Positions 35,746 to 42,925 of a stretch of 47,745 bases of DNA are shown in pieces. Position 1 is the first letter of the stretch. Each line of letters opens with the position of its first letter. The position numbers and the translations under genes were made by a program. Origin of the DNA: Calidithermus roseus (GTDB lineage Bacteria; Deinococcota; Deinococci; Deinococcales; Thermaceae); the NCBI RefSeq assembly GCF_003574095.1, contig NZ_QWLA01000020.1, forward strand, positions 1 to 47,745. Direction: 5' to 3'. The notes below the pieces were generated by a model that saw only the letters and a program-made list of their open reading frames with translations, did not search any database and was not told the DNA's origin.

Positions 35746-35934
35746 TTATCGGACTGGGGCCGGGGCTTTGGGTTCGATGCGGTCGGCCATTTGACGGAAG
35801 ACGCGGGCGATGTGGCTGCGGAAGCCGACGTGAGCCCTGGCGGCGCGGATGCTGCGGGCGATCTCGGCTTCGCGGCGGTAGGCCTCGAACTTCTGCTGGC
35901 TGATGGCGAATGCGGTGTGGAACTCGAAAGACAT
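35746..35934 (-). CDS. Small basic protein, 62 residues, unknown
   Basis: Starts at ATG 35934 with GGAGGG 7 nt upstream; the longer open frame upstream is proline/arginine-rich and unlikely to be translated. The protein (MSFEFHTAFAISQQKFEAYR at the start) is predicted mostly helical and rich in Arg and Ala, with the amphipathic run REAEIARSIRAARAHVGF and a proline-rich end. I recognise no family. It is followed by a strong terminator and preceded, about 165 nt upstream, by a 24-codon reading frame with its own ribosome-binding site and promoter, so the two probably share a transcript. Confidence 0.65.
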   Translation of the reverse strand: MSFEFHTAFAISQQKFEAYRREAEIARSIRAARAHVGFRSHIARVFRQMADRIEPKAPAPVR

Positions 35935-36098
35935 GCTTGCCCTCCCAGGGTTGGGTCGGGGGCTCTGCGGGCGGCTGGCAGGATGGGCCACGCGCGCCGC
36001 CCTTCAAACGGGATCGCCGCTCAAGGGCTTAAAAACGAACAGAGCCGGTCTTCTAGCCTTGCTTCCGGGCCGGTGCCTCTGTGCTGGTTGTGCTGGGG

Positions 36099-36173
36099 TT
36101 AGCAGTCAGAGGCGGCGAGCAGAACAGTGCCCAGGGGGTCTGGGTAGCTTTGAAGGGTTTGGATGTGCACCAT
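36099..36173 (-). CDS. Probable 24-residue peptide gene
   Basis: ATG 36173 to TAA 36099. GGAGG (36185-36181) lies 7 nt before the ATG and a promoter ends about 25 nt before it, giving a complete expression signal of the kind internal shadows lack. The peptide starts MVHIQTLQSYPDPLG and ends LLAASDC, with a single C-terminal cysteine. It is too short to show a fold. It could be a leader peptide controlling the 62-residue gene downstream, a RiPP-like precursor, or a free small protein. No modifying enzyme is adjacent. Confidence 0.45.
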   Translation of the reverse strand: MVHIQTLQSYPDPLGTVLLAASDC

Positions 36174-36197
36174 TCAGTCACCTCCTCAGGGTTCTAA

Positions 36198-36225
36198 TGT
36201 ATAACGGCGTGGATATTGTATACAA
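36198..36225 (-). promoter_or_regulatory. Promoter of the small-peptide unit
   Basis: Minus-strand TTGTAT (36225-36220) and TATACA (36203-36198) are 16 bp apart. The -35 lies inside the perfect palindrome TTGTATACAA (36216-36225), a possible operator. The predicted 5' UTR is about 18 nt. Together with the peptide and 62-residue genes this accounts for the otherwise empty stretch 35935-36290; between the two small genes I see no further structure I can support. Confidence 0.6.
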
Positions 36226-36289
36226 GTCTCGCAGCCCTGCTTGAACTCGGACCAGATATTTATGAGCGGCCAAGCCGCCCGGTGGGCAG

Positions 36290-36326
36290 CAAAAAGCTCT
36301 CGGGGAGGGCTTTTGCTTTCCCCGAG
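36290..36326 (-). terminator. Terminator of the SDR gene / acid-uptake operon
   Basis: Minus-strand CTCGGGGA / TCCCCGAG (8 bp, 12-nt loop) is followed by AGCTTTTTGC. It lies about 55 nt after the SDR stop. Confidence 0.8.
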
Positions 36327-36379
36327 CGTCGTGTGTATGCGGGTTTTGCTGGGAAAGTATGCTGAGCCCCGGAGCCAGG

Positions 36380-37138
36380 TCAGCGCGCGGTCCAGCCCAG
36401 GTCCATGAGCTGGGCCGAGCCGGTGATGGCGCTGGCTTTGTCGGAGGCCAGGTAGAGGGCGAACTCCGCGACCTCCTCGGGCTCGATCAGCCGCTTGATG
36501 GCGGCGGGGGCCAGCATGACCTTTTCGATGACCTCGGACTCGGGAATGCCCAGCGTGCGGCTTTGGTCGGCAATCTGGCTCTCCACGATGCCGGTACGCA
36601 CGTAAGCAGGGCAGATGGCGTTGCAGGTGATGCCGTACTCGGCTACCTCGAGCGCAACCGTCTTGGTCAGGCCCAGCATGCCGTGCTTGGCCGAGATGTA
36701 GGCTGCCTTGTAGGGGCTTGCCACCAGCCCGTGCAGGCTCGAGATGTTGATGATGCGCCCCCAGCGCTTTTGCTTCATGCCCGGCAGGGTGTACTTGATG
36801 AGTTGGAAGGGAGCGGTGAGCAGCACCTGGATCATCATGTTCCAGGTCTCCTCGGGAAACTCGTCTACCGGGTGGATGCGCTGGAGCCCGGCGTTGTTGA
36901 CCAGGATGTCTATGGGGCCGTGCTCGAGGGCCCGCCGGGCCAGTCCTACCACGGCTTCGGGGTCGGAGAGGTCGGCCTTGAGGAAGATCCCTCCCAGGTC
37001 GTGGGCGAGATGCTCTGCCGCAGGGGAGATGTCGTTGAGGATAACCTTAGCTCCCTCGCGAGCAAAGGCGATGGCGATGGCGCGGCCAATGCCACTGCCC
37101 GCGCCGGTAATCAGTGCAGTTTTGCCGGAGAGTTGCAT
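36380..37138 (-). CDS. Short-chain dehydrogenase, 3-hydroxybutyrate dehydrogenase-like
   Basis: NAD-dependent oxidoreductase of 252 residues. The cofactor loop is TGAGSGIG (about 11-18), NNAGLQ near 85, the catalytic Ser in INISSLHG and the Tyr-x3-Lys in YISAKHG (about 150-156). The segments GLQRIHPVDEFPEE and ICPAYVRTGIVESQI are those of bacterial D-3-hydroxybutyrate dehydrogenases, which make acetoacetate. It is the last gene of the long minus-strand run but has its own leaderless promoter (TAGGAT 6 nt before the ATG) and is followed by a terminator. 3-Hydroxyacyl or polyol substrates remain possible. Confidence 0.9.
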   Translation of the reverse strand: MQLSGKTALITGAGSGIGRAIAIAFAREGAKVILNDISPAAEHLAHDLGGIFLKADLSDPEAVVGLARRALEHGPIDILVNNAGLQRIHPVDEFPEETWNMMIQVLLTAPFQLIKYTLPGMKQKRWGRIINISSLHGLVASPYKAAYISAKHGMLGLTKTVALEVAEYGITCNAICPAYVRTGIVESQIADQSRTLGIPESEVIEKVMLAPAAIKRLIEPEEVAEFALYLASDKASAITGSAQLMDLGWTAR

Positions 37139-37144
37139 GACAGT

Positions 37145-37150
37145 ATCCTA
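37145..37150 (-). promoter_or_regulatory. -10 box of a probable leaderless promoter (SDR gene)
   Basis: Minus-strand TAGGAT, 6 nt, then the ATG at 37138. The repeat GTCGTACGTCGTACGTC lies just upstream (37155-37172). Confidence 0.6.
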
Positions 37151-37154
37151 AAGC

Positions 37155-37180
37155 GGTCGTACGTCGTACGTCATACGTCA
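37155..37180. repeat. Degenerate intergenic repeat (GTCGTACGTC family)
   Basis: GTCGTACGTCGTACGTCATA is three near-copies of an 8-9 bp unit between the SDR gene and livF. Confidence 0.5.
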
Positions 37181-37212
37181 AGCCTCGAGGGCCACAAGCT
37201 GCGGGCCAAAAC

Positions 37213-37917
37213 TTAGAGCGCCAGGTAGGCCTTCTGCACCCGCTCGTCCTGGACCAGGGTACGGGCCGGGCCCGCCAGCACCACCTTGCCGTGCTCGACC
37301 ACGTAGGCCCTGTCGGCGACCTCGAGCGACAGGGCCACGTTCTGCTCGACCAGCAGCACCCCCATGCCCTCGGCCTTGATGCGGGCCAGGGTGGCGAGCA
37401 CCTCCTCGGCCAGCTTGGGCGAGAGGCCCAGGGAGGGCTCGTCCACCATCAGGATGCGGGGCTGGCCCATCAGGGCCCGGCCAATCGCCAGCATCTGCTG
37501 CTCCCCGCCGGAGAGGGTGCCCGCCAACTGGCCGCGGCGCTCGGCCAGGCGGGGGAAGAGGGCATAGGTGAACTCGAGGCTGCTCTGCCGCTTGTCCCAG
37601 GCCAAAAAAGCCGCACCCAGCAGCAGGTTTTCCTCCACACTCATCAGGGGGAAAAGTTGCCGCCCCTCCGGCACGTGCCCCAGGCCCATCCCGGCCCGGC
37701 GGGCGGCGGGGAGCCCCATTAGGCTTTGCCCATTCAGCCGGATTTCCCCGCTCCAGGGCCGGATCAGGCCGGAAATGGCCCGCAAGGTGGTGGTCTTGCC
37801 CGCGCCGTTGGCTCCCAGCACGGCCACCAGCTCCCCCTGACCCAGCTCGAGGCTCATCCCGAAGAGCACCTGGGCCTTGGCGTAGCCGGCGGTGAGGTCA
37901 CTGACGGTGAGCTTCAT
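37213..37917 (-). CDS. livF: ABC transporter ATPase, LivF type
   Basis: Second ATPase of a branched-chain amino acid-type (HAAT) importer. The 234 residues show Walker A GANGAGKTT (about 34-42), the signature LSGGEQQM near 137, Walker B RILMVDEPSLGLSP and the switch-region sequence VLLVEQN that marks LivF. GGAGG precedes the ATG at 37917. It lies 22 nt after livG. The substrate is set by the binding protein at 40468; the neighbouring CoA-ligase genes suggest an organic acid rather than an amino acid. Confidence 0.93.
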   Translation of the reverse strand: MKLTVSDLTAGYAKAQVLFGMSLELGQGELVAVLGANGAGKTTTLRAISGLIRPWSGEIRLNGQSLMGLPAARRAGMGLGHVPEGRQLFPLMSVEENLLLGAAFLAWDKRQSSLEFTYALFPRLAERRGQLAGTLSGGEQQMLAIGRALMGQPRILMVDEPSLGLSPKLAEEVLATLARIKAEGMGVLLVEQNVALSLEVADRAYVVEHGKVVLAGPARTLVQDERVQKAYLAL

Positions 37918-37939
37918 GGCGTCCTCCGACGTTCAGCCT

Positions 37940-38656
37940 TCACGCGCTCCTCCCCAAATAAGCCTCGCGCACCCTGGGGTTGGCGGCCACTTCGTCGTAG
38001 ACGCCCTGGGCGATGACCTGCCCGTAGTCCATGACCACCACCCGGTCGGCCAGGGCCCGTACTACCGGCATCAGGTGTTCGATGAACAGCACCGTCACCC
38101 CGCTGGCGCGGATCTTCCTGATCAGTTCGACCGCCTCCATGGCCTCGGCGGGCCGCAGGCCGGCCATCACTTCGTCCAGCAGCAGCAGCCTGGGCTGGGT
38201 GCAAAGCGCCCGGGCCAGCTCCAGCCGCTTGTCCTCCAGCAGCGTCAGCTCGTGGGCAGGCGTCTCGGCTTTAGGGGCTAAGCCAGTGAGCTCGAGCACC
38301 TCCTCCACGACCTTCTTCGCCTTGCTCATGGGGGTTCTGGGCTTGCCGAAAAGCGCTCCTACCAGCAGGTTCTCCCGCACGCTCATCTCGGGGAAGGGTT
38401 GCACGATCTGGAATGCTCGCCCCAGGCCGTGCCAGGCCCGCACCTCGGGAGGGGCCTGGGTCAGGTCCCGGCCCTGGAACTCGAGGCTCCCCGCGTCGGG
38501 CCGGAGCAGCCCGCAGATCAGGTTGAGCAGCGTGCTCTTGCCCGCCCCGTTGGGGCCGATCACCGCGAAGATTTCGCCTTCGCGCACCTCGAGGCTGACC
38601 TCGTTCACTGCCACCAGCCCACCGAAGCGCTTGGTCAGCCCACGCAGCCTAAGCAT
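37940..38656 (-). CDS. livG: ABC transporter ATPase, LivG type
   Basis: First ATPase of the same importer. 238 residues: Walker A GPNGAGKST (about 33-41), a long insert typical of LivG, a signature loop that reads LTLLEDKRLELARAL rather than LSGGQ, Walker B RLLLLDEVMAGL and FIEHLMPVV. The divergent signature is common in LivG-like subunits, usually LxYGxQR; here it is further reduced. ATG 38656 has GGAGG upstream and overlaps the livM stop by 8 nt. Confidence 0.92.
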   Translation of the reverse strand: MLRLRGLTKRFGGLVAVNEVSLEVREGEIFAVIGPNGAGKSTLLNLICGLLRPDAGSLEFQGRDLTQAPPEVRAWHGLGRAFQIVQPFPEMSVRENLLVGALFGKPRTPMSKAKKVVEEVLELTGLAPKAETPAHELTLLEDKRLELARALCTQPRLLLLDEVMAGLRPAEAMEAVELIRKIRASGVTVLFIEHLMPVVRALADRVVVMDYGQVIAQGVYDEVAANPRVREAYLGRSA

Positions 38657-39560
38657 GCCCTCCTCCTCTGCGCCTGGAGAGCCACCCCACGAGGCCACGC
38701 GGCAGGAAGAGGATGGCCAGGATCAGCAGCACCCCGTAGACCACCAGATATCCCTCCCCGATGCGCAGCCGCAGCCAGGTCTCCAGGCTCACCAGCAACA
38801 GCCCCCCCACCAGCGGCCCCGTCGTGGTGTAGAGCCCGCCGAAGATAGGGATCACCAGCGCTTCCACTGCCCGACCCAGGCTGAAGGCGTCGTAAGGCGA
38901 GAGGAAGAGCGTCTTCATGCCGTATACACCCCCAGCCAGACCGGCGAGGGCGCTCGAGAGCAGGAAAGCCAGCAGCTTTACCCGAACCACCGGGACGCCC
39001 AGCACACGCGCCACCGGCTCCCCCTGCCGGATGGCGGCCATGGCGTAGCTGAAGCGGCTGCGGCTGACGAGATAGCTCACCAGCACGCACAGGCCCAGCA
39101 CCGTGACTGCCAGGTAGTACCCGCCCAGGGGGAAGCGCCCGTCGAAGGGTGGGGCAACGATCATGCCGATGGAACCTCCGGTGAAGCCTGCCTTGAGCAC
39201 GAAGGTTCGCATCACCTCGCTGAAAGCAAGGGTGGCGATGGCGAAGTACATCCCGTGCAGGCGCAGCGTCGCCAGGCCCAGCAGGAAACTGCCCACGGCG
39301 GCGACGGCGGCCCCGGCCAGCAGGCTCGGCAAGGTGCCTATCAGCGGAGCGGTCAGGGCAGCAGTATAGGCCCCCAGGCCGAAGAAAGCCCCGTGGGCCA
39401 GCGAGAGTTGCCCAGTCCGGGCCAGCAGGTCCCACGACAGCGCCAACCCGCTGAGTAGGAAAGCGAACTGAGCGGTGTCCAGCGCGAAGGCTTGCCAGCT
39501 TCCCAAAGGCAGCGCGGGCAGGATCAGGGCCAGGAGCAATAAGACGCCCGCGAGGATCAT
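38649..39560 (-). CDS. livM: ABC transporter permease, LivM type
   Basis: 303-residue inner-membrane permease with 8-10 hydrophobic helices. The LivM/LivH family hallmarks are LSLAHGAFFGLGAYTAAL (about 52-69) and MYFAIATLAFSEVMRTF, with the ATPase-contact (EAA-like) loop around AAIRQGEPVARVLGVPV. It overlaps livH by 4 nt and livG by 8 nt. The C-terminus is basic. Confidence 0.93.
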   Translation of the reverse strand: MILAGVLLLLALILPALPLGSWQAFALDTAQFAFLLSGLALSWDLLARTGQLSLAHGAFFGLGAYTAALTAPLIGTLPSLLAGAAVAAVGSFLLGLATLRLHGMYFAIATLAFSEVMRTFVLKAGFTGGSIGMIVAPPFDGRFPLGGYYLAVTVLGLCVLVSYLVSRSRFSYAMAAIRQGEPVARVLGVPVVRVKLLAFLLSSALAGLAGGVYGMKTLFLSPYDAFSLGRAVEALVIPIFGGLYTTTGPLVGGLLLVSLETWLRLRIGEGYLVVYGVLLILAILFLPRGLVGWLSRRRGGGHA

Positions 39561-40414
39561 CGAAACCTCCAGCTTCGGTAGGTCAGGCTGACGAAGATCA
39601 CCAAGAAGAAGACTGCCTCAACCCAACCCCCTCCACCCGGCACGTAGGTGCTCACGAAGGCCTCGGCCATGGCCAGCACGATGGCGGCTGGGATCACTCC
39701 CCGCAAGTTGCCCAACCCCGCCATCACGATGATGGCGAAGGCTTTGAGGGTGTAGGCGAAGCCGATGGTGGGCGAGGCGTAGAGCATCACCGAGAGCATG
39801 ACCCCCGCGATCCCGGCCAGCGCTGCCGAGAGCCCGAAAGCGATCAGGTAGATCCGCTGGGTCTCGATCCCCAACAGCCCCGGAGCGAGCCGGTTCTGTG
39901 CCACCGCCCGCACGGCGAAACCCAGCCGGGTGCGCCCCAGGAACCAGTACAGCCCGCCGAGCAGCGCCACCGAAAGCACGAAGGAAGCGAAGGGCACTAC
40001 TCCGAAGGAGAGCCCCAGCAGGCTGATGGTGCTGCCCTGGTAGGGCGGGCTGACCACGCGGGTATCGGCCCCGAAGAGCAGCAGCGCCAGGTTTTGCAAG
40101 GCGATGGAGAGGCCGAAGGTCAGGAGCATCTGGTTGAGTTCGGGCGCGGCCAGCACGGGCCGGATGAGCCCGTAGTAGCTGATGGCTCCGGCCACGAAGA
40201 CCGCGATGGCTGCCACCCCTAGCGCGATCAGGGGGTCGAGGCCCTGGGCGGCGAACAGGAAGTAGGAGACGAAGGCACCGAGCATCAGGAACTCGCCGTG
40301 AGCGAAGTTCACGATGCCGACCACGCCTACTGCCAGGGCCAGCCCGCTGGCGACCAGGGCGTATACCCCAGCCGCCAGCAGTCCGTTGATGAGGGTTTGC
40401 AGGATGGTTTCCAC
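39557..40414 (-). CDS. livH: ABC transporter permease, LivH type
   Basis: 285-residue inner-membrane permease. GIVNFAHGEFLMLGAFVSYF (about 33-52) is the LivH signature, followed by a helical bundle and an EAA-like loop around RAVAQNRLAPGLLGI. It forms the channel with LivM. It starts 53 nt after the binding protein gene; a stable hairpin lies in between, which usually lowers permease expression relative to the binding protein. It overlaps livM by 4 nt. Confidence 0.93.
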   Translation of the reverse strand: METILQTLINGLLAAGVYALVASGLALAVGVVGIVNFAHGEFLMLGAFVSYFLFAAQGLDPLIALGVAAIAVFVAGAISYYGLIRPVLAAPELNQMLLTFGLSIALQNLALLLFGADTRVVSPPYQGSTISLLGLSFGVVPFASFVLSVALLGGLYWFLGRTRLGFAVRAVAQNRLAPGLLGIETQRIYLIAFGLSAALAGIAGVMLSVMLYASPTIGFAYTLKAFAIIVMAGLGNLRGVIPAAIVLAMAEAFVSTYVPGGGGWVEAVFFLVIFVSLTYRSWRFR

Positions 40415-40435
40415 AGAGCTATAGGGGGTACGAGG

Positions 40436-40461
40436 TTGGGGCGGTTCACCAACCGCCCCAA
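40436..40461 (-). terminator. Intercistronic hairpin between binding-protein and permease genes
   Basis: TTGGGGCGGTT / AACCGCCCCAA is an 11-bp perfect stem with a 4-nt loop. It lacks a strong T tract, so it more likely acts as a partial terminator or as a 3' stabiliser that keeps the binding protein in excess. Confidence 0.75.
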
Positions 40462-40467
40462 CGCGGG

Positions 40468-41631
40468 TCAGTAGCTACCAGGGTAGCGGATCGGGCGGGC
40501 AGCTCCCTGAACGGGGTAGACCTGACGACGCGCGCCACCGAGGTACTGGAACTGGAACCAGATGCTCGAGTCGAAGCCCTGGTATTTGGTCTTTCCGGTG
40601 TCGGAGGGCTTGAAAGCCAGCGGGCCGAAGGGGGTGTTGAGCTTGACTTTGGCCAGAGCCTCGGCCACCTTGTCCTTCTCAGCACTGCCCGCCGCAGTGA
40701 TGGCTGCCGTGAGGGCCTTGACGATGGTGTAGCCCATGGGAGCCATGTACTCCTCGGTGACCTCGCCGTATTTCTTCTTGTAAGCAGCGACGAAGTTGCG
40801 CGACTCCTGGTTGGAGACCGAAGGCAGCCAGGCACTCATGCCCACGACGTCGTTGCTGTTGGGGTTCTTATCGAAGCCAATGGGCCAGGCCGGGGGTGCG
40901 CCGTAGATCAGCTTGGGCTTGAGACCCACCTGACGGGCCTGGGTGGCGATGGGAAGGGCATCCCAGTCGTAGCCGATCCAGTAGAGGATGTCGGGTTGGA
41001 AGGACTTGAAGCGCGTCAGGATGGCAGTGAAGTTGCCGCTATTGGTTTTGAAGGGCTCGGCCTGTACCTCATAGCCCGCGTCCTGCAGGAGCTTGCGGTA
41101 GGTGGGCATCCCCGCTGAGCCGAAGGGGCCGTCTTCGTAGAGGATGGCGATCTTGCGGGCTCCCTGGCCGTAGAGGTACTTGAAGAAGTCCATGGCCGCG
41201 GCGACGTTGTGATAGTCCCAGGGATGGAAGTGGAAGAAGTCGTCGTAGCCGGTGAAGGCGTTCTCTACCAGCGAGCTGGCGGCGCCGATGGCCAAAAACA
41301 GCGGCTTGTACTGCTTGACCGGGCCGGCCATGGCCAGGGTGGGGCCCGAGCCCAACCCGCCGATGACGATGTCCACCTTGTCTACGGTGAGCAGCTTGGT
41401 CAGGGCGGGGACCGCCTTGTCGGCGGCATTGCCGTCGTCCACGCTGACGATCTCGAACCTGACCTTGCCCGCTGCGGTGGCTTCGTCGGCGGCGAGCTGG
41501 ATGCCGTTGAGGGCGGCCTTTCCGCCCACGGTCGAAAGCGGCAGGATAACCCCCACCTTCACGCTGGTCTGGGCCAGGCTCAGGCCCATGACCGCAACGG
41601 CTGTGCTTGCTAAAACCCATAGTTTCTTCAT
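40468..41631 (-). CDS. livK: Extracellular binding protein of a HAAT-type ABC importer
   Basis: 387-residue solute-binding protein. Residues 1-20 are a Sec signal peptide ending GLSLAQ. The mature part opens VKVGVILPLSTVGGKAALNG, as in type I periplasmic-binding folds of the Leu/Ile/Val family, with two lobes and KIAILYEDGPFG at the start of the second lobe. In Leu-binding proteins the amino group is held by acidic and aromatic residues; I cannot confirm these here. The operon's acyl-CoA ligase suggests a carboxylic acid ligand. GAGGAGG precedes the ATG. It is the fifth gene of the operon. Confidence 0.92.
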   Translation of the reverse strand: MKKLWVLASTAVAVMGLSLAQTSVKVGVILPLSTVGGKAALNGIQLAADEATAAGKVRFEIVSVDDGNAADKAVPALTKLLTVDKVDIVIGGLGSGPTLAMAGPVKQYKPLFLAIGAASSLVENAFTGYDDFFHFHPWDYHNVAAAMDFFKYLYGQGARKIAILYEDGPFGSAGMPTYRKLLQDAGYEVQAEPFKTNSGNFTAILTRFKSFQPDILYWIGYDWDALPIATQARQVGLKPKLIYGAPPAWPIGFDKNPNSNDVVGMSAWLPSVSNQESRNFVAAYKKKYGEVTEEYMAPMGYTIVKALTAAITAAGSAEKDKVAEALAKVKLNTPFGPLAFKPSDTGKTKYQGFDSSIWFQFQYLGGARRQVYPVQGAARPIRYPGSY

Positions 41632-41684
41632 GGTTTGCCTCCTCGAACTTCAGCGCCTGCGCTGTTGGTTCGCGCTGGTGTGCT

Positions 41685-42089
41685 TCACGCGGGCTCCTCG
41701 TAGAGCACCGTGGCCTCGCCTTCGATCACCCGCTCGCCGTGCTGGTTGGTGCAGAGGGTTTGCAGGGTGAGGATGGGTTTGTCCTCGCGAATAGCCGTGA
41801 CGGTGACGGTGGCGGTGATGGTGTCGCCGATGTGGGTAGGGCGCAGGAACTTCAGGCTCTGGCCCAGGTAGACTGCGCCCACGCCCGGCAACTTGGTGCC
41901 GATGCAGGTCGAGATCAGCCCGGCCACCAGGATGCCCTGGGCGATGCGCTCACCGAAGCGGCTTTTCCGGGCGTACTCGGCGTCCACGTGCAGCGGGTTG
42001 GTGTCGCCCACCGCGCCGACGAACATGGCGATGCTGGCCTCGGTGATGGTCTGGGTATAGCTGCCGGAGTCGCCTACCTTGAACTTCAC
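41685..42089 (-). CDS. MaoC-family (R)-specific enoyl-CoA hydratase
   Basis: A 134-residue single hot-dog domain. The catalytic dyad of the hydratase-2 motif is seen as Asp29 and His34 in GDTNPLHVDAEYA, followed by GILVAGLIS. It hydrates trans-2-enoyl-CoA to (R)-3-hydroxyacyl-CoA. Placement after a ligase and before transporter genes suggests a step in catabolism of the imported acid; the (R)-3-hydroxy product could feed the 3-hydroxybutyrate dehydrogenase-like SDR after CoA removal. The start overlaps the hydrolase stop (ATGA). Confidence 0.9.
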   Translation of the reverse strand: MKFKVGDSGSYTQTITEASIAMFVGAVGDTNPLHVDAEYARKSRFGERIAQGILVAGLISTCIGTKLPGVGAVYLGQSLKFLRPTHIGDTITATVTVTAIREDKPILTLQTLCTNQHGERVIEGEATVLYEEPA

Positions 42090-42925
42090 GCCTTCACCTC
42101 CAGAAAGCTGCGGATGAGCCGGGCCAGGCTCGAGGTGTCCTCGAGCGCCGCCACGTGCCCCACGGCGCTCAGGATGTGGTGCCGCGCGCCAGGGATGGCC
42201 TGGGCGATCTCCTGGCCGTAGCGCGGCGGGAAGAGCAGGTCCTCCTCGCCCGAGACCACCAGGGTCGGGACGTTGACGCCCGCTAGGCGGGGCCGCAGGT
42301 CGCCCAGGGTCAGGAAGCCTGTGATCAGGTTGTGCTGGGCTGCTTCGGTGGGCGCCGCGGCGAACATCTGCTCGAGGGAGGAGGGGCTGTTCACCTCAGG
42401 GTGGGCCTCGAGATAGGCCCGGCCCCAGATCCACGGCAGCGCCACCCGCAGCCGCCCCATGGTGCCGCCCCACTCCAACGCCAGCCGCCAGCTTTCGACC
42501 TTGGCCCGGATCAGGGGGTCCAGGCGGGGCGTGGTGCATAGCAGGATCAGGCTTTGCAGCCCTCTGGGCCGCTGGGATGCGAAGACCTGAGCGACCACAC
42601 CGCCGTTGGAGAGCCCCAGCAGATGATAGCGCTCGAGGCCGAGCGCCTCGAGCAGGGCCTCGAGGTCCTGGGCGTGGAGTTCGGGCGTATAGGCCCCCTC
42701 CGGCACGGCGCTGCGCCCCTGGCCGCGCATGTCGTAGCGCAAGACCGTGAAGCCCCCTGGTGCACAGGCTTCGTCCCGTTCCGAAGGGGATCGTCCGCGT
42801 AGGTGCGGCATCAGGGGATCCCAGGCCTCGACCCGCTGGAAGATGCCGTTGGCGAGCACGAGGACGGGGCCGCTGCCCTCGAGCTGGTAATAGAGTTTGG
42901 TGCCGTTGACCGCGATCTCAGGCAT
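42086..42925 (-). CDS. Alpha/beta-hydrolase (3-oxoadipate enol-lactonase-like)
   Basis: 279 residues. The fold opens GTKLYYQLEGSGPVLVLANG. The nucleophile Ser lies in GLSNGG (about 111), the acid Asp in VSGEEDLLF and the His in SAVGHVAAL. Closest in style to PcaD/enol-lactonases and carboxylesterases. It may cleave an ester, lactone or thioester in the pathway of this operon; release of CoA from a 3-hydroxyacyl-CoA is one idea. An insertion of about 15 residues (GRSPSERDEACAPGG) sits after strand 3. ATG 42925 overlaps the ligase stop by 8 nt. Confidence 0.85.
   Translation of the reverse strand: MPEIAVNGTKLYYQLEGSGPVLVLANGIFQRVEAWDPLMPHLRGRSPSERDEACAPGGFTVLRYDMRGQGRSAVPEGAYTPELHAQDLEALLEALGLERYHLLGLSNGGVVAQVFASQRPRGLQSLILLCTTPRLDPLIRAKVESWRLALEWGGTMGRLRVALPWIWGRAYLEAHPEVNSPSSLEQMFAAAPTEAAQHNLITGFLTLGDLRPRLAGVNVPTLVVSGEEDLLFPPRYGQEIAQAIPGARHHILSAVGHVAALEDTSSLARLIRSFLEVKA

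Noticed and set aside
36359-37216. Long plus-strand open frame opposite the SDR gene
   Set aside because: Antisense shadow of a well-conserved dehydrogenase, without start signals.
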